Shown piece after piece: positions 25,309-34,128 of a stretch of 64,000 nt of DNA. Position 1 is the first letter of the stretch. Each line of letters starts with the position of its first letter. Source of the stretch: Mycoplana azooxidifex (lineage in GTDB: Bacteria > Pseudomonadota > Alphaproteobacteria > Rhizobiales > Rhizobiaceae); the NCBI RefSeq assembly GCF_014196765.1, contig NZ_JACIEE010000003.1:372001-436000 (forward strand). Reading direction: 5' to 3'. Below the pieces are notes generated by a model. That model had not been told where the DNA came from, did not search any database, and was given only the letters and a program-made list of their open reading frames with translations. A program made the translations under genes and the position numbers.

Positions 25309-25938
25309 CTACTTCGTTCCGTACATGCGGTCGCCGGCATCGCCGAGGCCGGGCATGATGTATCCCTTGTCGTTCAGGTGGCTGTCGATCGAAGCCGTAT
25401 AGACCCTGACGTCGGGATGGGCGGAGCGGAAATTGCGGATGCCCTCGGGGGCCGCCAGCAGGCAGAGGAAGCGGATGTTGGTGGCGCCGCGCTCCTTCAG
25501 CTTCTCGATCGCCGCGATCGCCGAATTGCCCGTGGCGAGCATCGGGTCGACGACGATGACGAGCCGTTCGTTCAGGAGATCGGGCGCCTTGAAGAAATAT
25601 TCGACGGCTTCCAGCGTCTCATGGTCGCGGTAGACGCCGATATGCGAGACGCGGGCGGACGGGACCAGTTCCAGCATGCCTTCGAGAAGGCCGTTTCCGG
25701 CGCGCAGGATCGAGGCGAAGACGAGCTTCTTGCCTTCGAGGACCGGTGCGTCGATGACCTGGAGCGGCGTTTCGATCCGCTCGGTCGTCAGTTCCAGGTC
25801 GCGCGTGACCTCGTAGCAGAGCAATGTCGAGATTTCGCGCAGGAGCCGCCGGAAGCTGCCCGTCGAGGTGTCCTTCTTGCGCATGATGGTCAGCTTGTGC
25901 TGCACGAGCGGGTGATCGATGACTGTGACGCCGTCCAT
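25309..25938 (-). CDS. upp: Uracil phosphoribosyltransferase
   Basis: Salvages uracil to UMP with PRPP. The 209-residue length equals the family norm. It shows [15 protein letters not shown] near 79, the PRPP loop [14 protein letters not shown] near 127-140, and the uracil-binding end [17 protein letters not shown]. The ATG at 25938 has GGGAAGG 8 nt upstream, and longer in-frame extensions are not supported. It is third in the minus-strand group deoB-add-upp. Confidence 0.95.
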   Translation of the reverse strand: MDGVTVIDHPLVQHKLTIMRKKDTSTGSFRRLLREISTLLCYEVTRDLELTTERIETPLQVIDAPVLEGKKLVFASILRAGNGLLEGMLELVPSARVSHIGVYRDHETLEAVEYFFKAPDLLNERLVIVVDPMLATGNSAIAAIEKLKERGATNIRFLCLLAAPEGIRNFRSAHPDVRVYTASIDSHLNDKGYIMPGLGDAGDRMYGTK

Positions 25939-26066
25939 GGCCAAACCTTCCCTCGATTTCGTTGATCTTCTCTTCTTCCACATTCGCGCCTCGTCCCGCA
26001 AGGGACTGGATCGGGCGCCGGCCGTTCATCCCCGGTTGCCGGGCGATCGACAAGCCGCAGCGACGG

Positions 26067-27035
26067 TCAAAGCCGCGACAGGAGCCGGCGCCGGGTCTCT
26101 TCGTCGACAAAGGCGGCCCCGATCGCCGTCTTCGTCATCCCGTTCAATTCCTCGTCCGTAAATCCCATCGCCTCGCAGGCGACATCGTATTCTCGTTGCA
26201 GGGAGGTGTGGAAGAAGGGCGGGTCGTCGGAGTTGAGCGTGACCTTCACGCCGGCCGCGTGAAGTCGGCGGAGCGGATGGGCGGCAAAGTCCGCAAACAC
26301 CCCGAGCGCCACGTTCGATCCCGGGCAGACTTCCAGCACGACGCCCTCGTCTGCCAGCCGCTCGACCAAAGCGGGGTCCTCGATGGCCCGCACGCCGTGG
26401 CCGATGCGGGCCGGGCGGATGAGGTCGAGCGCATCGCGCACGCTCGCCGCCCCGCAGAGCTCGCCGGCATGCACCGTGATCCCCAGTCCCGCGTCCCGGG
26501 CCATATCGAAGGCGCGGACAAAGTCGGAAACGGCGCCCAGGCGCTCCTCGCCCGCCATGTTGAAGCCGGTTACCAGCGGGTTGCCGCATTCCGCGGCATA
26601 ACGGGCCGCCCATTCGACCCGCTCCGGTCCACGGTGGCGCAGGCCGACGACGACCACCCGACATTCGATGCCCGTCCTTGCCCGCGCCGCCTCGATGCCG
26701 CGGCTTATGCCGGCGACATAGGCGTCGGCGCCGAGGCCGACGGTCTCGGCGTGGTCGGGCGAGACGAAGATCTCGCTGTAGACGGCACCCGAGGTCGCAA
26801 GCCCGTCGAGATAGGTCTCGGTCAGGAGCGCATAGTCGCTTTCGGTACGGAAGAGGCCTGCGACGGCGTCGTAGGCGGCAAGGAAGGTCGTGAAGTCCCG
26901 CCAGACATAGGCACCGTCGCGCAGGAAGGCATCGGTCTCGACGCGGTACTTTATCGCCTGCGACAGCGCCAGCGCCGGTGGCACCGCGCCCTCGAGATGG
27001 CAGTGGAGCTCGGCCTTCTTCAGATGCCGCGTCAC
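26067..27035 (-). CDS. add: Adenosine deaminase
   Basis: Converts adenosine and deoxyadenosine to inosine and deoxyinosine. The 322-residue TIM barrel has the zinc-binding [11 protein letters not shown] near 6-16, the third His ligand in [11 protein letters not shown] near 187, and the catalytic Asp pair in LNSDDPPFF near 268. The start is the GTG at 27035, which overlaps the deoB stop (GTGA); this coupling, plus the match to homologue N-termini, decides the start. Inosine made here feeds PunA. Confidence 0.93.
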   Translation of the reverse strand: MTRHLKKAELHCHLEGAVPPALALSQAIKYRVETDAFLRDGAYVWRDFTTFLAAYDAVAGLFRTESDYALLTETYLDGLATSGAVYSEIFVSPDHAETVGLGADAYVAGISRGIEAARARTGIECRVVVVGLRHRGPERVEWAARYAAECGNPLVTGFNMAGEERLGAVSDFVRAFDMARDAGLGITVHAGELCGAASVRDALDLIRPARIGHGVRAIEDPALVERLADEGVVLEVCPGSNVALGVFADFAAHPLRRLHAAGVKVTLNSDDPPFFHTSLQREYDVACEAMGFTDEELNGMTKTAIGAAFVDEETRRRLLSRL

Positions 27036-28261
27036 AGGAAGCTTCTCCCGTGCGGGCCGGGAGGAATGCCGAGATGTTTCGCGATGGTCTCGCCGATATC
27101 GGCAAAGGTCGTGCGGGTATCCAGCAGCCGGGAGCGGATGCCGGGTCCGAAGGTCATGATCGGCACGCGTTCGCGCGTGTGGTCGGTGCCGCGCCAGGTC
27201 GGGTCGCAGCCGTGGTCGGCCGTCAGGAGGACGAGGTCGCCCGCATGCAGCTTGCGGTCCACCTCCGGCAGCCGCCGGTCGAAGGCCTCGAGCGCTGCGG
27301 CATAGCCGGCCACATCGCGCCGATGGCCGTAGAGCATGTCGAAATCGACGAAGTTGGTGAACACCAGGTCGCCGTCCTTTGCCTCGTCCATCGCCTGCAG
27401 GGTCGCGTCGAACAGCGCCATGTTGCCGTTCGCCTTCGTCAGCCGGCCGATCCCCTGGTGGGCGAAGATGTCGCCGATCTTTCCCACGGCATGAACGGTG
27501 CGCCCGGCTTCGGTGAGCCGGTCCAGCAAGGTGGGCTCGGGTGGCAGAACGGAATAGTCGCGCCGATTGCCGGTACGCTCGAAACCGGCGGGCGTCTCGC
27601 CGACGAAGGGCCGCGCGATCACGCGGCCGATCTTGCCGCCCGGCCGCTCGTCGAGAATGGCCCGGACCGCCTGGCAGAACGCCAGGAGGCGGTCGAGGCC
27701 GAAATGCGTCTCGTGCGCGGCGACCTGGAAGACCGAATCGGACGAGGTGTAGCAGATCGGCTTGCCGGTGCGGATGTGCTCTTCGCCGCATTTCGCGATG
27801 ATGTCGGTCCCCGAGGCGTGACAGTTGCCGAGGATGCCCGGAATCTCTCCGGCCTCGCAGATGGCGGCGACCAGGTCGGGCGGGAAGGCGTCGCCGTCGG
27901 CCGAAAAATAGCCCCAGTCGAACATCACCGGCGTACCGGCGATCTCCCAGTGGCCCGACGGCGTGTCCTTGCCGCGGGAGACCTCGCTTGCAGCACCATG
28001 CTGGCCGAAGACCCGGGGCGGGATGTCCATGCCGTCGGGAAAGCGACCGGTCGCGGCACGGGCTGCGTGCAGGAGCCCGAGGGCGGACATGTTGGGAAGC
28101 TTCAGCGGGCCCTGCCTCAGGCCCGGGCGATCGCCCGCGCCGGCGGCGCAGAATTCGGCGATGTGGCCGAGCGTATCGGCCCCGTCGTCGCCGAAGTCTG
28201 CCGCATCCGGGCCGCCGCCGATGCCGAAGGAATCAAGTACGAAGAGAAACGCTCTTGCCAT
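27032..28261 (-). CDS. deoB: Phosphopentomutase
   Basis: Interconverts (deoxy)ribose-1-phosphate and -5-phosphate, linking PunA/DeoA to DeoC. The 409-residue protein belongs to the alkaline-phosphatase superfamily: metal-binding [14 protein letters not shown] near 6, the phosphorylated Thr in [12 protein letters not shown] near 95, and the metal ligands in [16 protein letters not shown] near 291 and [18 protein letters not shown] near 338. AGGTGG precedes the ATG. First gene of deoB-add-upp. Confidence 0.95.
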   Translation of the reverse strand: MARAFLFVLDSFGIGGGPDAADFGDDGADTLGHIAEFCAAGAGDRPGLRQGPLKLPNMSALGLLHAARAATGRFPDGMDIPPRVFGQHGAASEVSRGKDTPSGHWEIAGTPVMFDWGYFSADGDAFPPDLVAAICEAGEIPGILGNCHASGTDIIAKCGEEHIRTGKPICYTSSDSVFQVAAHETHFGLDRLLAFCQAVRAILDERPGGKIGRVIARPFVGETPAGFERTGNRRDYSVLPPEPTLLDRLTEAGRTVHAVGKIGDIFAHQGIGRLTKANGNMALFDATLQAMDEAKDGDLVFTNFVDFDMLYGHRRDVAGYAAALEAFDRRLPEVDRKLHAGDLVLLTADHGCDPTWRGTDHTRERVPIMTFGPGIRSRLLDTRTTFADIGETIAKHLGIPPGPHGRSFL

Positions 28262-28405
28262 GCACCACCTGTCGATCCCGTGCACCTGGCGCGGGCCTGC
28301 CGAACGGGAGGCAATCGTCATGCGGCCTTCGGGCTTCAGGCGTCATCCGAAGCCGACAGCGATCCTCCCGTTGCCGGAATGACATGGAAAAGGAGGAAGG
28401 CTCAA

Positions 28406-28431
28406 GAAAAATCGCCGGCTGGCGCCGGCTG
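28406..28431 (-). terminator. Terminator of the TadE-like gene pair
   Basis: On the minus strand a tandem 10-nt repeat (CCAGCCGGCG twice) forms the stem GCCGGC-GCCA-GCCGGC, followed by GATTTTTC. It lies 30-55 nt past the stop of the gene at 28461 and separates the pilus genes from deoB. Confidence 0.7.
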
Positions 28432-28460
28432 GACGGCGGGGGTGACGCTAAATGCAAGCA

Positions 28461-29090
28461 TCAGGTGCAGGCGCTGCAGGAAAGCTCGCTACCCTTGCGA
28501 AGGCGGCTGTAGCTGGTGCGTCTGAGCGTGGGATCCAGGATTTCTGTCCTTGAAGATCCACGCAACGGCAGGAGCCTTTCGACGAGCTCGATCTTGTATT
28601 TCATCGTCACCGTGGTCATGACGATGAAGCTCTTCGTCTTCTTCATGTCGTCCGCCAGTGCCACCGGTGTTCCCTTTGGCTTGTCGGTCACCTTGTTGCC
28701 GTTCTCATCGCGGGACCAGGCGACCGTGGCATTGCTGGCATCGTCGATCTGAATGCCGATGATCTCGTAGCCGAGGTGCTCGGCGCTGGTCTGGTAAGGT
28801 GCAAGAATAGTGTTGGCAGCCAACCGGGCATCTTCGAATTCGGTGGTTCCAACGGAAATGTTCTGCGTCAGCAGGTCGGAGATCGTCGAAGCGGTGCGGC
28901 CGACCTTGTTGTAGACCGACATGGCCACCGAAAGTTCGTAGGCGCCGATATATCCGACCAGCAGCAACGGCACGAGAATTGCGAACTCCACCGCTCCGGC
29001 GCCCTCGCGCCCGCGCGCCAGCCGGCGCAGCGGTGCCGGCACAAAGGGGGCCAGGGCCCTGACGACGCGTCCTGCATCCTGCGCCCTCAT
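28461..29090 (-). CDS. TadE/TadG-family pseudopilin (second of pair)
   Basis: A 209-residue minor-pilin-like protein for the Flp/Tad pilus. After a basic N-terminus (RRLARGREGAGAVEFAILVP, about 22-41) comes one membrane helix. The G-AGAVEFA junction matches the TadE-type processing site with Glu at +5, which the prepilin peptidase CpaA could cut. The rest is periplasmic, with a Cys pair at the very end (SCSACT). Its start overlaps the upstream gene stop (ATGA). Confidence 0.85.
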   Translation of the reverse strand: MRAQDAGRVVRALAPFVPAPLRRLARGREGAGAVEFAILVPLLLVGYIGAYELSVAMSVYNKVGRTASTISDLLTQNISVGTTEFEDARLAANTILAPYQTSAEHLGYEIIGIQIDDASNATVAWSRDENGNKVTDKPKGTPVALADDMKKTKSFIVMTTVTMKYKIELVERLLPLRGSSRTEILDPTLRRTSYSRLRKGSELSCSACT

Positions 29091-29668
29091 GGATAATCCT
29101 CGTTGCGGAAAACGGCCGTGGCGACCAGGTTCTGCCCGTCTATGGTGTTGCTCGACGAACCATGCAGCATCGAAACCAGCCGCAGGTAGTCGACGATGAT
29201 CGGCCAACGGTAGCAGGACCGCACGATGTTGGTCGTCTGCTTGCCGCCGGGCGTGAAGTTGTCATCGTCCGGGCATGCCAGGACATCGGCGGTTTCTCCG
29301 AAATTCGCCAGTTGGCGCACGTCGATGTAGAGACGCGGAGCCACCTCGGAATCCTCGTCGGAGCAACTCAGCAGGGCGACCAACTCCGCGCAGAAGAGGG
29401 CGCGAAACTCTATTTCGTCCACGTCCGTCGGGCGGCCCATGTCGAAGGTGATCTCGCCCATGCGGACCATGCGCGCCATCGAATCGTTGGCGTTGAGCAG
29501 AACCTGCTCCGCGGCATAGGCGACGAAGGTCTCGATGATCGCAAACACGATGCCGAAGAACACGGGCGCGAGCATGGCGAACTCCAGGGCGGAGGCGCCT
29601 TCGCGAGCCGCAAAGAAGCGTCTCAACCGGCCGGTCGGCTCGCCATGTCGCCTGTTCGTTCCCATCAT
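29087..29668 (-). CDS. TadE/TadG-family pseudopilin (first of pair)
   Basis: A 193-residue companion of the preceding entry. It has the same layout: basic leader (RRFFAAREGASALEFAMLAP, about 16-35) with a TadE-type site before ALEFA, one membrane helix, then a periplasmic domain containing four Cys, probably disulphide-bonded. Two adjacent ATGs (29668 and 29665) could start it. The two genes form an operon that diverges from pilA and cpaA together with the gene at 29875. Confidence 0.84.
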   Translation of the reverse strand: MMGTNRRHGEPTGRLRRFFAAREGASALEFAMLAPVFFGIVFAIIETFVAYAAEQVLLNANDSMARMVRMGEITFDMGRPTDVDEIEFRALFCAELVALLSCSDEDSEVAPRLYIDVRQLANFGETADVLACPDDDNFTPGGKQTTNIVRSCYRWPIIVDYLRLVSMLHGSSSNTIDGQNLVATAVFRNEDYP

Positions 29669-29854
29669 GGATCCGATTCGCCTTCCGCCCTCACCCCGGC
29701 CCTCCGGGGCGCAGGGAACATTCCCCCAGCGTCGGTCCGGACGGTCCTGCATCGACCGTTCGACGGCGCATAGTCGCGAGATTATGCGATCGACCGTTTA
29801 TTTTCCGTTTGCGGGAAGGCTGGCATTCGACCGGCTTCCCGATTTCGGACGCGG

Positions 29855-29883
29855 CAGGCGTCAGGGGCCAGGCGTCAGGGGGC
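29855..29883. repeat. Short tandem repeat over a stop codon
   Basis: Two adjacent copies of CAGGCGTCAGGGGC (the second with one extra G) at 29855-29868 and 29869-29883. The stop codon of the minus-strand gene that ends at 29875 lies in the second copy. It looks like a local duplication. Confidence 0.7.
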
Positions 29884-30303
29884 CGTGCCGGTGGCGCGCT
29901 TGGCGTGCTGCTCGCAGATCGGCGTGCAGGAGAGGACCGAGCGTTCGGTCTGGCGGAATACGCGGACCGTATTGCCCTCGTCGATGGAGACGAGGATGCG
30001 CTCGTCGACGATGGCGTTGCCGTCGGCGTCCAAGAGGACGAGATTGGTGGTGCCGAAGTTCCGGCCGGTGAGCACGATCGTCGTGGCATCGGCAACGGTG
30101 GCGTCGGCCACTTCCGCATTGCCGACGATGACCTTGCTGACGGGACGGTCGAGCTTCAGCACGCGCGCGTGATCCATGTAGACGCGCATCATTTCGCCGT
30201 CTTCCGCGCGGGCGTCGGCTACCGCCACGCAGAACTGCGCAAGCAGAAGTCCGACGGCCAGTCGCATGGCCTTGGAGGTGGCGAACGTCCCGACGGTTCT
30301 CAT
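29875..30303 (-). CDS. Orphan secretin N-domain (pilus assembly N-terminal) protein
   Basis: A 142-residue exported protein: signal peptide (about 12-33, ending ARA-ED), then one domain like the N-terminal part of the CpaC/RcpA secretin (PF13629): VLKLDRPVSKVIVGNAEVAD near 48, TTIVLTGRNFGTTNLVLLDA near 74, and ILVSIDEGNTVRVFRQ near 103. It has no secretin channel domain. A C-terminal Cys pair (SCTPIC) is unusual. It lies between the TadE genes and pilA. It may bind the CpaC secretin or act as a small periplasmic pilus-assembly factor (inference). Confidence 0.82.
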   Translation of the reverse strand: MRTVGTFATSKAMRLAVGLLLAQFCVAVADARAEDGEMMRVYMDHARVLKLDRPVSKVIVGNAEVADATVADATTIVLTGRNFGTTNLVLLDADGNAIVDERILVSIDEGNTVRVFRQTERSVLSCTPICEQHAKRATGTAP

Positions 30304-30543
30304 CTGGCGATATCCTGAAGCTGCGGCATTGGCCCAGAATGGCCGTGAATGGTGAATGAACCCTTAAGTTGCGCAGCTTTTCCTGAACGCCGCCAGGAAT
30401 AGCCGGAGCCGACACATCCGGGTTGCGCCGGTCCGGGCACGCCTATGCGCGTGGATTCGACCGTTCTCCAGCATTCGCGCGCATACCCCGATCCGACAAT
30501 CTGCCGTTGCCCATTCGTTTACCACAATACCGGGCAGCCCGCG

Positions 30544-30558
30544 TTAACGGAAAGGTAA
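30544..30558 (+). promoter_or_regulatory. Probable CtrA box upstream of pilA
   Basis: TTAA-N7-GTAA (TTAAC-N6-GTAAC), one base from the CtrA consensus TTAA-N7-TTAA, about 112 nt before pilA. In Caulobacter CtrA is known to drive pilA. The rest of the 366-nt gap 30304-30669 has another TTAA at 30569 and no reading frame I trust. Confidence 0.5.
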
Positions 30559-30669
30559 CCGCCTTCCTTAAGCAGGCGGAAATGCGGCGCGTGTAGGTTG
30601 CAGTCATCCGAACAACGGAAAACAGTTGTCGGACGTGCTGAACCAACAATCGTGGATAGGAGAAACCCC

Positions 30670-30864
30670 ATGACCAAGATCTTCGCTCGCTTCCTGAAAG
30701 ACGAATCCGGCGCGACCGCCATCGAATACGGCCTGATCGCCGCCCTCATCTCCGTCGCCATCATCACCGCTGCAACCACGCTCGGCGACAACCTGGCGAC
30801 GACCTTTGACACCATCGCCGGTCGAGTGGACGACGCAAACACGGAAGCCGCCGGCACGCCGTGA
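30670..30864 (+). CDS. pilA: Flp-type major pilin
   Basis: The 64-residue pilin subunit of the Tad pilus. The leader MTKIFARFLKDESG ends in Gly and is followed by ATAIEYGLIAALISVAIITA: the G-x4-EY processing site and hydrophobic polymerisation helix of Flp pilins. The mature protein is about 50 residues with a short Thr/Asp/Ala tail. TAGGAG lies 7 nt before the ATG. It has its own long upstream region and a strong hairpin behind it, so it is probably made in excess over the assembly proteins. Confidence 0.95.
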   Translation: MTKIFARFLKDESGATAIEYGLIAALISVAIITAATTLGDNLATTFDTIAGRVDDANTEAAGTP

Positions 30865-30893
30865 TCTAGGTCCACGGAGGCCCGTGGCTCAGC

Positions 30894-30930
30894 AATGGCC
30901 GTCTTCCTACGCGGGAAGGCGGCCATTCTA
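30894..30930 (+). terminator. Terminator/attenuator between pilA and cpaA
   Basis: A 14-bp stem (AATGGCCGTCTTCC with GGAAGGCGGCCATT, one G-U pair) and a short loop, followed by CTAGTTT. The U tract is weak, so it may partly terminate and also protect the pilA mRNA 3' end. Confidence 0.65.
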
Positions 30931-30999
30931 GTTTAGAGACCGTTCATAAACCTGCTTCACACTCGCAAGCGGCCGCACCTGGCTTCACCGGAGAACCCC

Positions 31000-31512
31000 A
31001 TGACGGAAGCAGCAATCTTTGTCGTCTTTCCGCTTTGCCTTGCGATTGCGGCCTTCTCCGATTTCTTCACGATGACCATCCCGAATCGCGTCTCGGCGAT
31101 CCTTCTGGCCACTTTCATCGTCGTGGCGCCGCTCGCCGGGCTGGGTCTGGTCCAGATCGGCTTTCATCTTCTCGCCGGCCTCGCCGTCTTCGGCGTCTGC
31201 TTCGGGCTGTTCGCCTTCAACGTCATGGGCGGGGGCGACGCCAAGCTCCTGACAGCGAGCGCCGTCTGGTTCGGCATGACTCCCTCCCTCGTTTCCTTCC
31301 TCATGCAGGTTTCCATCTTCGGCGGGATCCTGACGCTCGCGCTGCTCTTCATGCGCGCCCGCGCCCCGGCGATCCTGGCGACCGGCCTGCCGGTCCCGAA
31401 CCACCTGCTGACCGCCAAGAAGGTGCCCTACGGGATCGCGATCGGCATTGCCGCCTTCGTCACCTACCCTGCCTCGCCGCTGATGAAGGCGGCCCTCGCC
31501 CGCCTCCACTAG
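31000..31512 (+). CDS. cpaA: Prepilin peptidase CpaA/TadV
   Basis: Inner-membrane aspartic peptidase (A24 family, 170 residues, about four to six spans) that cleaves the leader of PilA and the TadE-type pseudopilins. The two catalytic Asp are in FSDFFTMTIPN near 21 and GGGDAKLL near 79, the classical GxGD site. It lacks the N-methylase domain of PilD. CGGAGAA precedes the ATG. Confidence 0.93.
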   Translation: MTEAAIFVVFPLCLAIAAFSDFFTMTIPNRVSAILLATFIVVAPLAGLGLVQIGFHLLAGLAVFGVCFGLFAFNVMGGGDAKLLTASAVWFGMTPSLVSFLMQVSIFGGILTLALLFMRARAPAILATGLPVPNHLLTAKKVPYGIAIGIAAFVTYPASPLMKAALARLH

Positions 31513-31654
31513 GAGGCACTGGCCACGCCCCAAGATCGCTGTCAGTGCAGGACGCATGCCCGTCCGGGATGCACGGCTGCTGCTGCCACAGAAAATCCGT
31601 ACTTCGCCTTTCGATTGCATTAGCAGAACGGCATCTCTCAACAGTCACCGCCAT

Positions 31655-31697
31655 TTAAGCGCCTGTTAACCAAGCTCATAAGCAAGTCATTAACCAT
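31655..31697 (+). promoter_or_regulatory. CtrA boxes upstream of cpaB
   Basis: TTAA-N7-TTAACC at 31655-31671 is an exact match to the full CtrA consensus. A second half-site TTAACCAT lies at 31690-31697. They are about 60-100 nt before the cpaB start, a normal promoter position, in a notably AT-rich stretch. This suggests that cpaBCDEF-tadBC is a CtrA-controlled operon with its own promoter. Confidence 0.65.
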
Positions 31698-31755
31698 AAT
31701 TATACCAATTGGTGCGCAATGTGACGATGCAATCTCGCACGTCCAGGGGCCAACC

Positions 31756-32565
31756 ATGAAACCGGCGCGAATCATCATTCTGGCAGTCGCCGTCCTGTCG
31801 GCGGGCGTTGCAGGCTATCTCGCCCTGCAACTCGCCCGCGGCAACAAGATCTCGGTCGCAAGTGAGCCCGTCGTCGAACGGGAGCCGACCATCAACGTGC
31901 TCGTGGCGACGCAGAGCCTTCCGATCGGCGCGCGCCTCAGCGGTGAGGCGATCGGCTGGAGCGCCTGGCCGGAGAACAACGTCGTCGAAGGCTTCATCAC
32001 CGAACAGAATCGCCCGGACGCGCTGGAGAAGCTTGCCGGCGCGGTCGTGCGCATGCCGATCTTCAACGGCGAGCCGATCCGCCAGGAGAAGATCGCCGAT
32101 TCCAACAGCAAGATCATGTCGTCGCTGCTGCCGGCCGGAAAGCGCGCTGTCTCGACGGAGATCTCCGTTGCGACCGGCGCAGGCGGCTTCATCCTGCCGA
32201 ACGATCGCGTCGACGTGATCATGGTGCGCGAGGGCGACGACGACACCAAGATCACCGAGACCATCCTCAGCAACGTGCGGGTGCTGGCGATCGACCAGCA
32301 GATCCAGGAAAGCGAAGACGGCAAGAAGACAGTCGTCGGAACGACGGCGACGCTCGAGCTCACGCCCGATCAGTCCAAGGTGATGACGGTTGCGCAGCAG
32401 ATGGCCGAACGGCTGCAGCTGGCCTTGCGCAGCGTCGCCGACGCACAGGAAGAAGACACCCGGGCTGCCGACTACCTGCTCAGCGGAGGCGAAGGCTCGC
32501 CCATCATCCAGGTCATCAAGTCCGGCGAGATCGTCCGGGCGGGCACGCCCGCGGTCAACAAGTGA
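31756..32565 (+). CDS. cpaB: Flp pilus assembly protein CpaB/RcpC
   Basis: A 269-residue periplasmic protein held by an N-terminal span (about 4-24). It contains a SAF domain (about 45-110; VATQSLPIGARLSGEAIGWS) and the RcpC region with RAVSTEISVATGAGGFILPN near 131 and DRVDVIMVRE. Family members are thought to contact peptidoglycan or modify and gate the secretin. First gene of the main pilus operon. Confidence 0.93.
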   Translation: MKPARIIILAVAVLSAGVAGYLALQLARGNKISVASEPVVEREPTINVLVATQSLPIGARLSGEAIGWSAWPENNVVEGFITEQNRPDALEKLAGAVVRMPIFNGEPIRQEKIADSNSKIMSSLLPAGKRAVSTEISVATGAGGFILPNDRVDVIMVREGDDDTKITETILSNVRVLAIDQQIQESEDGKKTVVGTTATLELTPDQSKVMTVAQQMAERLQLALRSVADAQEEDTRAADYLLSGGEGSPIIQVIKSGEIVRAGTPAVNK

Positions 32566-32579
32566 AGCAGGAGCGCACA

Positions 32580-34115
32580 GTGCGAGGAATCGGAAAGAAA
32601 TTTCGGGCTTCGGTCGCCGGCGGGATGACCTTCTGCCTTGCCTTCTCGGGCATGCCGGCCGCGTTGGTGAACGGCGGCACCGCGATCGACATGGCGCAGG
32701 CCGCGTCCACCGGCCTCGTCCGGATCACCCAGACAGGCCCGGGCGCGCGCAAGGCGCTGAAGCTCGGTCTCAACAAGGCGATCGTCGTCGACCTGCCGAC
32801 CGACGCGCACGACATCCTGGTCGCAGACCCGATGAAGGCGGATGCGGTCACCCGCACCTCGCGGCGCATCTACATCTTCGGCAAGGAAATCGGCCAGACC
32901 AACGTCTTCATCTTCGGACCGAACGGCGAGGAGATCGTCAGCCTCGACCTCGCCGTCGAACGCGACATCGCCGGGCTGGAGGATCACCTTCGCCGGTTCA
33001 TCCCCGATTCCGCCATCTCGGTGGAGATCATCTCCGACAACATCGTGCTGACCGGCACCGTGCGCACGCCGCAGGACGCGCTGCAGGCCGCCCGTCTCGC
33101 CGACATCTTCCTGACCGGCGGTGAGGCGACCACCCGCACCGTGACGGCGCAGGGCAACAACGGCGACGCCGCGATCTTCGGGGAAGAACGCCAGCGTTCG
33201 CAGGTCGTCAACATGCTGAAGATCGACGGCGAGGACCAGGTGACACTGAAGATCACCGTCGCCGAAGTCAGTCGCCAGGTGCTGAAGCAGCTGGGCTTCA
33301 ACGGTTCTGTAAGTGGAAGCGACGGCGGCATCGCCTTCCGCAACCCCTCCAACCTCGGCGGCGCCCTCGACTGGACGGCCAATGCCGCCCTGTCCGGCAC
33401 CGTCGGCGGCACCAATATCGCAGCCTACGTCAACGCCATGGAACAGGCCGGCGTGATGCGGACGCTCGCCGAGCCGAGCCTGACGGCCATCTCCGGCGAA
33501 AACGCCAGCTTCTATGTCGGCGGCGAATTCTGGCGCCCCGTGGAGCAGGAAGTCGACGAAGACGGCAAGATCTCGCGCACGAACGAAGAGGTCGAATACG
33601 GGATCCGGCTGAACTTCAAGCCCGTGGTGCTGTCCGCCGGCCGCATCAGCCTGCGCGTCGAAACCGAGGTGTCCGAGCCGACGTTCGAAGGCGCCGTCAA
33701 TACCGGCAGCAACGTCAACATTCCCGCCGTCACCGCGATGTCGATCCGGCGGCGCGAGGCATCGACGAGCGTGGAACTGCCTTCCGGCGGCTCGATCGTG
33801 ATCGCCGGCCTCGTCAAGGAAGAGATCCGCCAGGCCATGACCGGTTTTCCGGGACTGTCGAAGATCCCCGTGCTCGGCACGCTGTTCCGCTCCAAGGACT
33901 TCCTGCGCAACGAGACGGAAATGGTCATCATCGCAACGCCCTACCTGGTTCGCCCGGTGGCCCGCAGCGCGCTGAACCGGCCGGACGACAACTTCAACCC
34001 GACGAACGATGCGGCAAGCTTCTTCCTCGGCCGGGTCAACCAGATCTACGGCCGCAAGGAGGCCGGCGTGCCCGCCGGGACCTACAACGGCGCCGTCGGC
34101 TTCATCTACAAGTGA
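32580..34115 (+). CDS. cpaC: Outer-membrane secretin CpaC/RcpA
   Basis: Forms the outer-membrane channel for the Flp pilus. It has a signal peptide (about 1-36), the pilus N-terminal domain (KALKLGLNKAIVVDLPTDAH, about 53-72), a BON/secretin-N region and the C-terminal secretin domain with SSVELPSGGSIVIAGL-like VELPSGGSIVIAGL near 398 and the VPVLGTLF-type KIPVLGTLFRS near 428. I take the GTG at 32580 (511 residues) because AGGAG lies 6 nt upstream. A GTG at 32562 that overlaps the cpaB stop would add six residues. Confidence 0.93.
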   Translation: MRGIGKKFRASVAGGMTFCLAFSGMPAALVNGGTAIDMAQAASTGLVRITQTGPGARKALKLGLNKAIVVDLPTDAHDILVADPMKADAVTRTSRRIYIFGKEIGQTNVFIFGPNGEEIVSLDLAVERDIAGLEDHLRRFIPDSAISVEIISDNIVLTGTVRTPQDALQAARLADIFLTGGEATTRTVTAQGNNGDAAIFGEERQRSQVVNMLKIDGEDQVTLKITVAEVSRQVLKQLGFNGSVSGSDGGIAFRNPSNLGGALDWTANAALSGTVGGTNIAAYVNAMEQAGVMRTLAEPSLTAISGENASFYVGGEFWRPVEQEVDEDGKISRTNEEVEYGIRLNFKPVVLSAGRISLRVETEVSEPTFEGAVNTGSNVNIPAVTAMSIRRREASTSVELPSGGSIVIAGLVKEEIRQAMTGFPGLSKIPVLGTLFRSKDFLRNETEMVIIATPYLVRPVARSALNRPDDNFNPTNDAASFFLGRVNQIYGRKEAGVPAGTYNGAVGFIYK

Positions 34116-34128
34116 TCGGGGAACGGAC

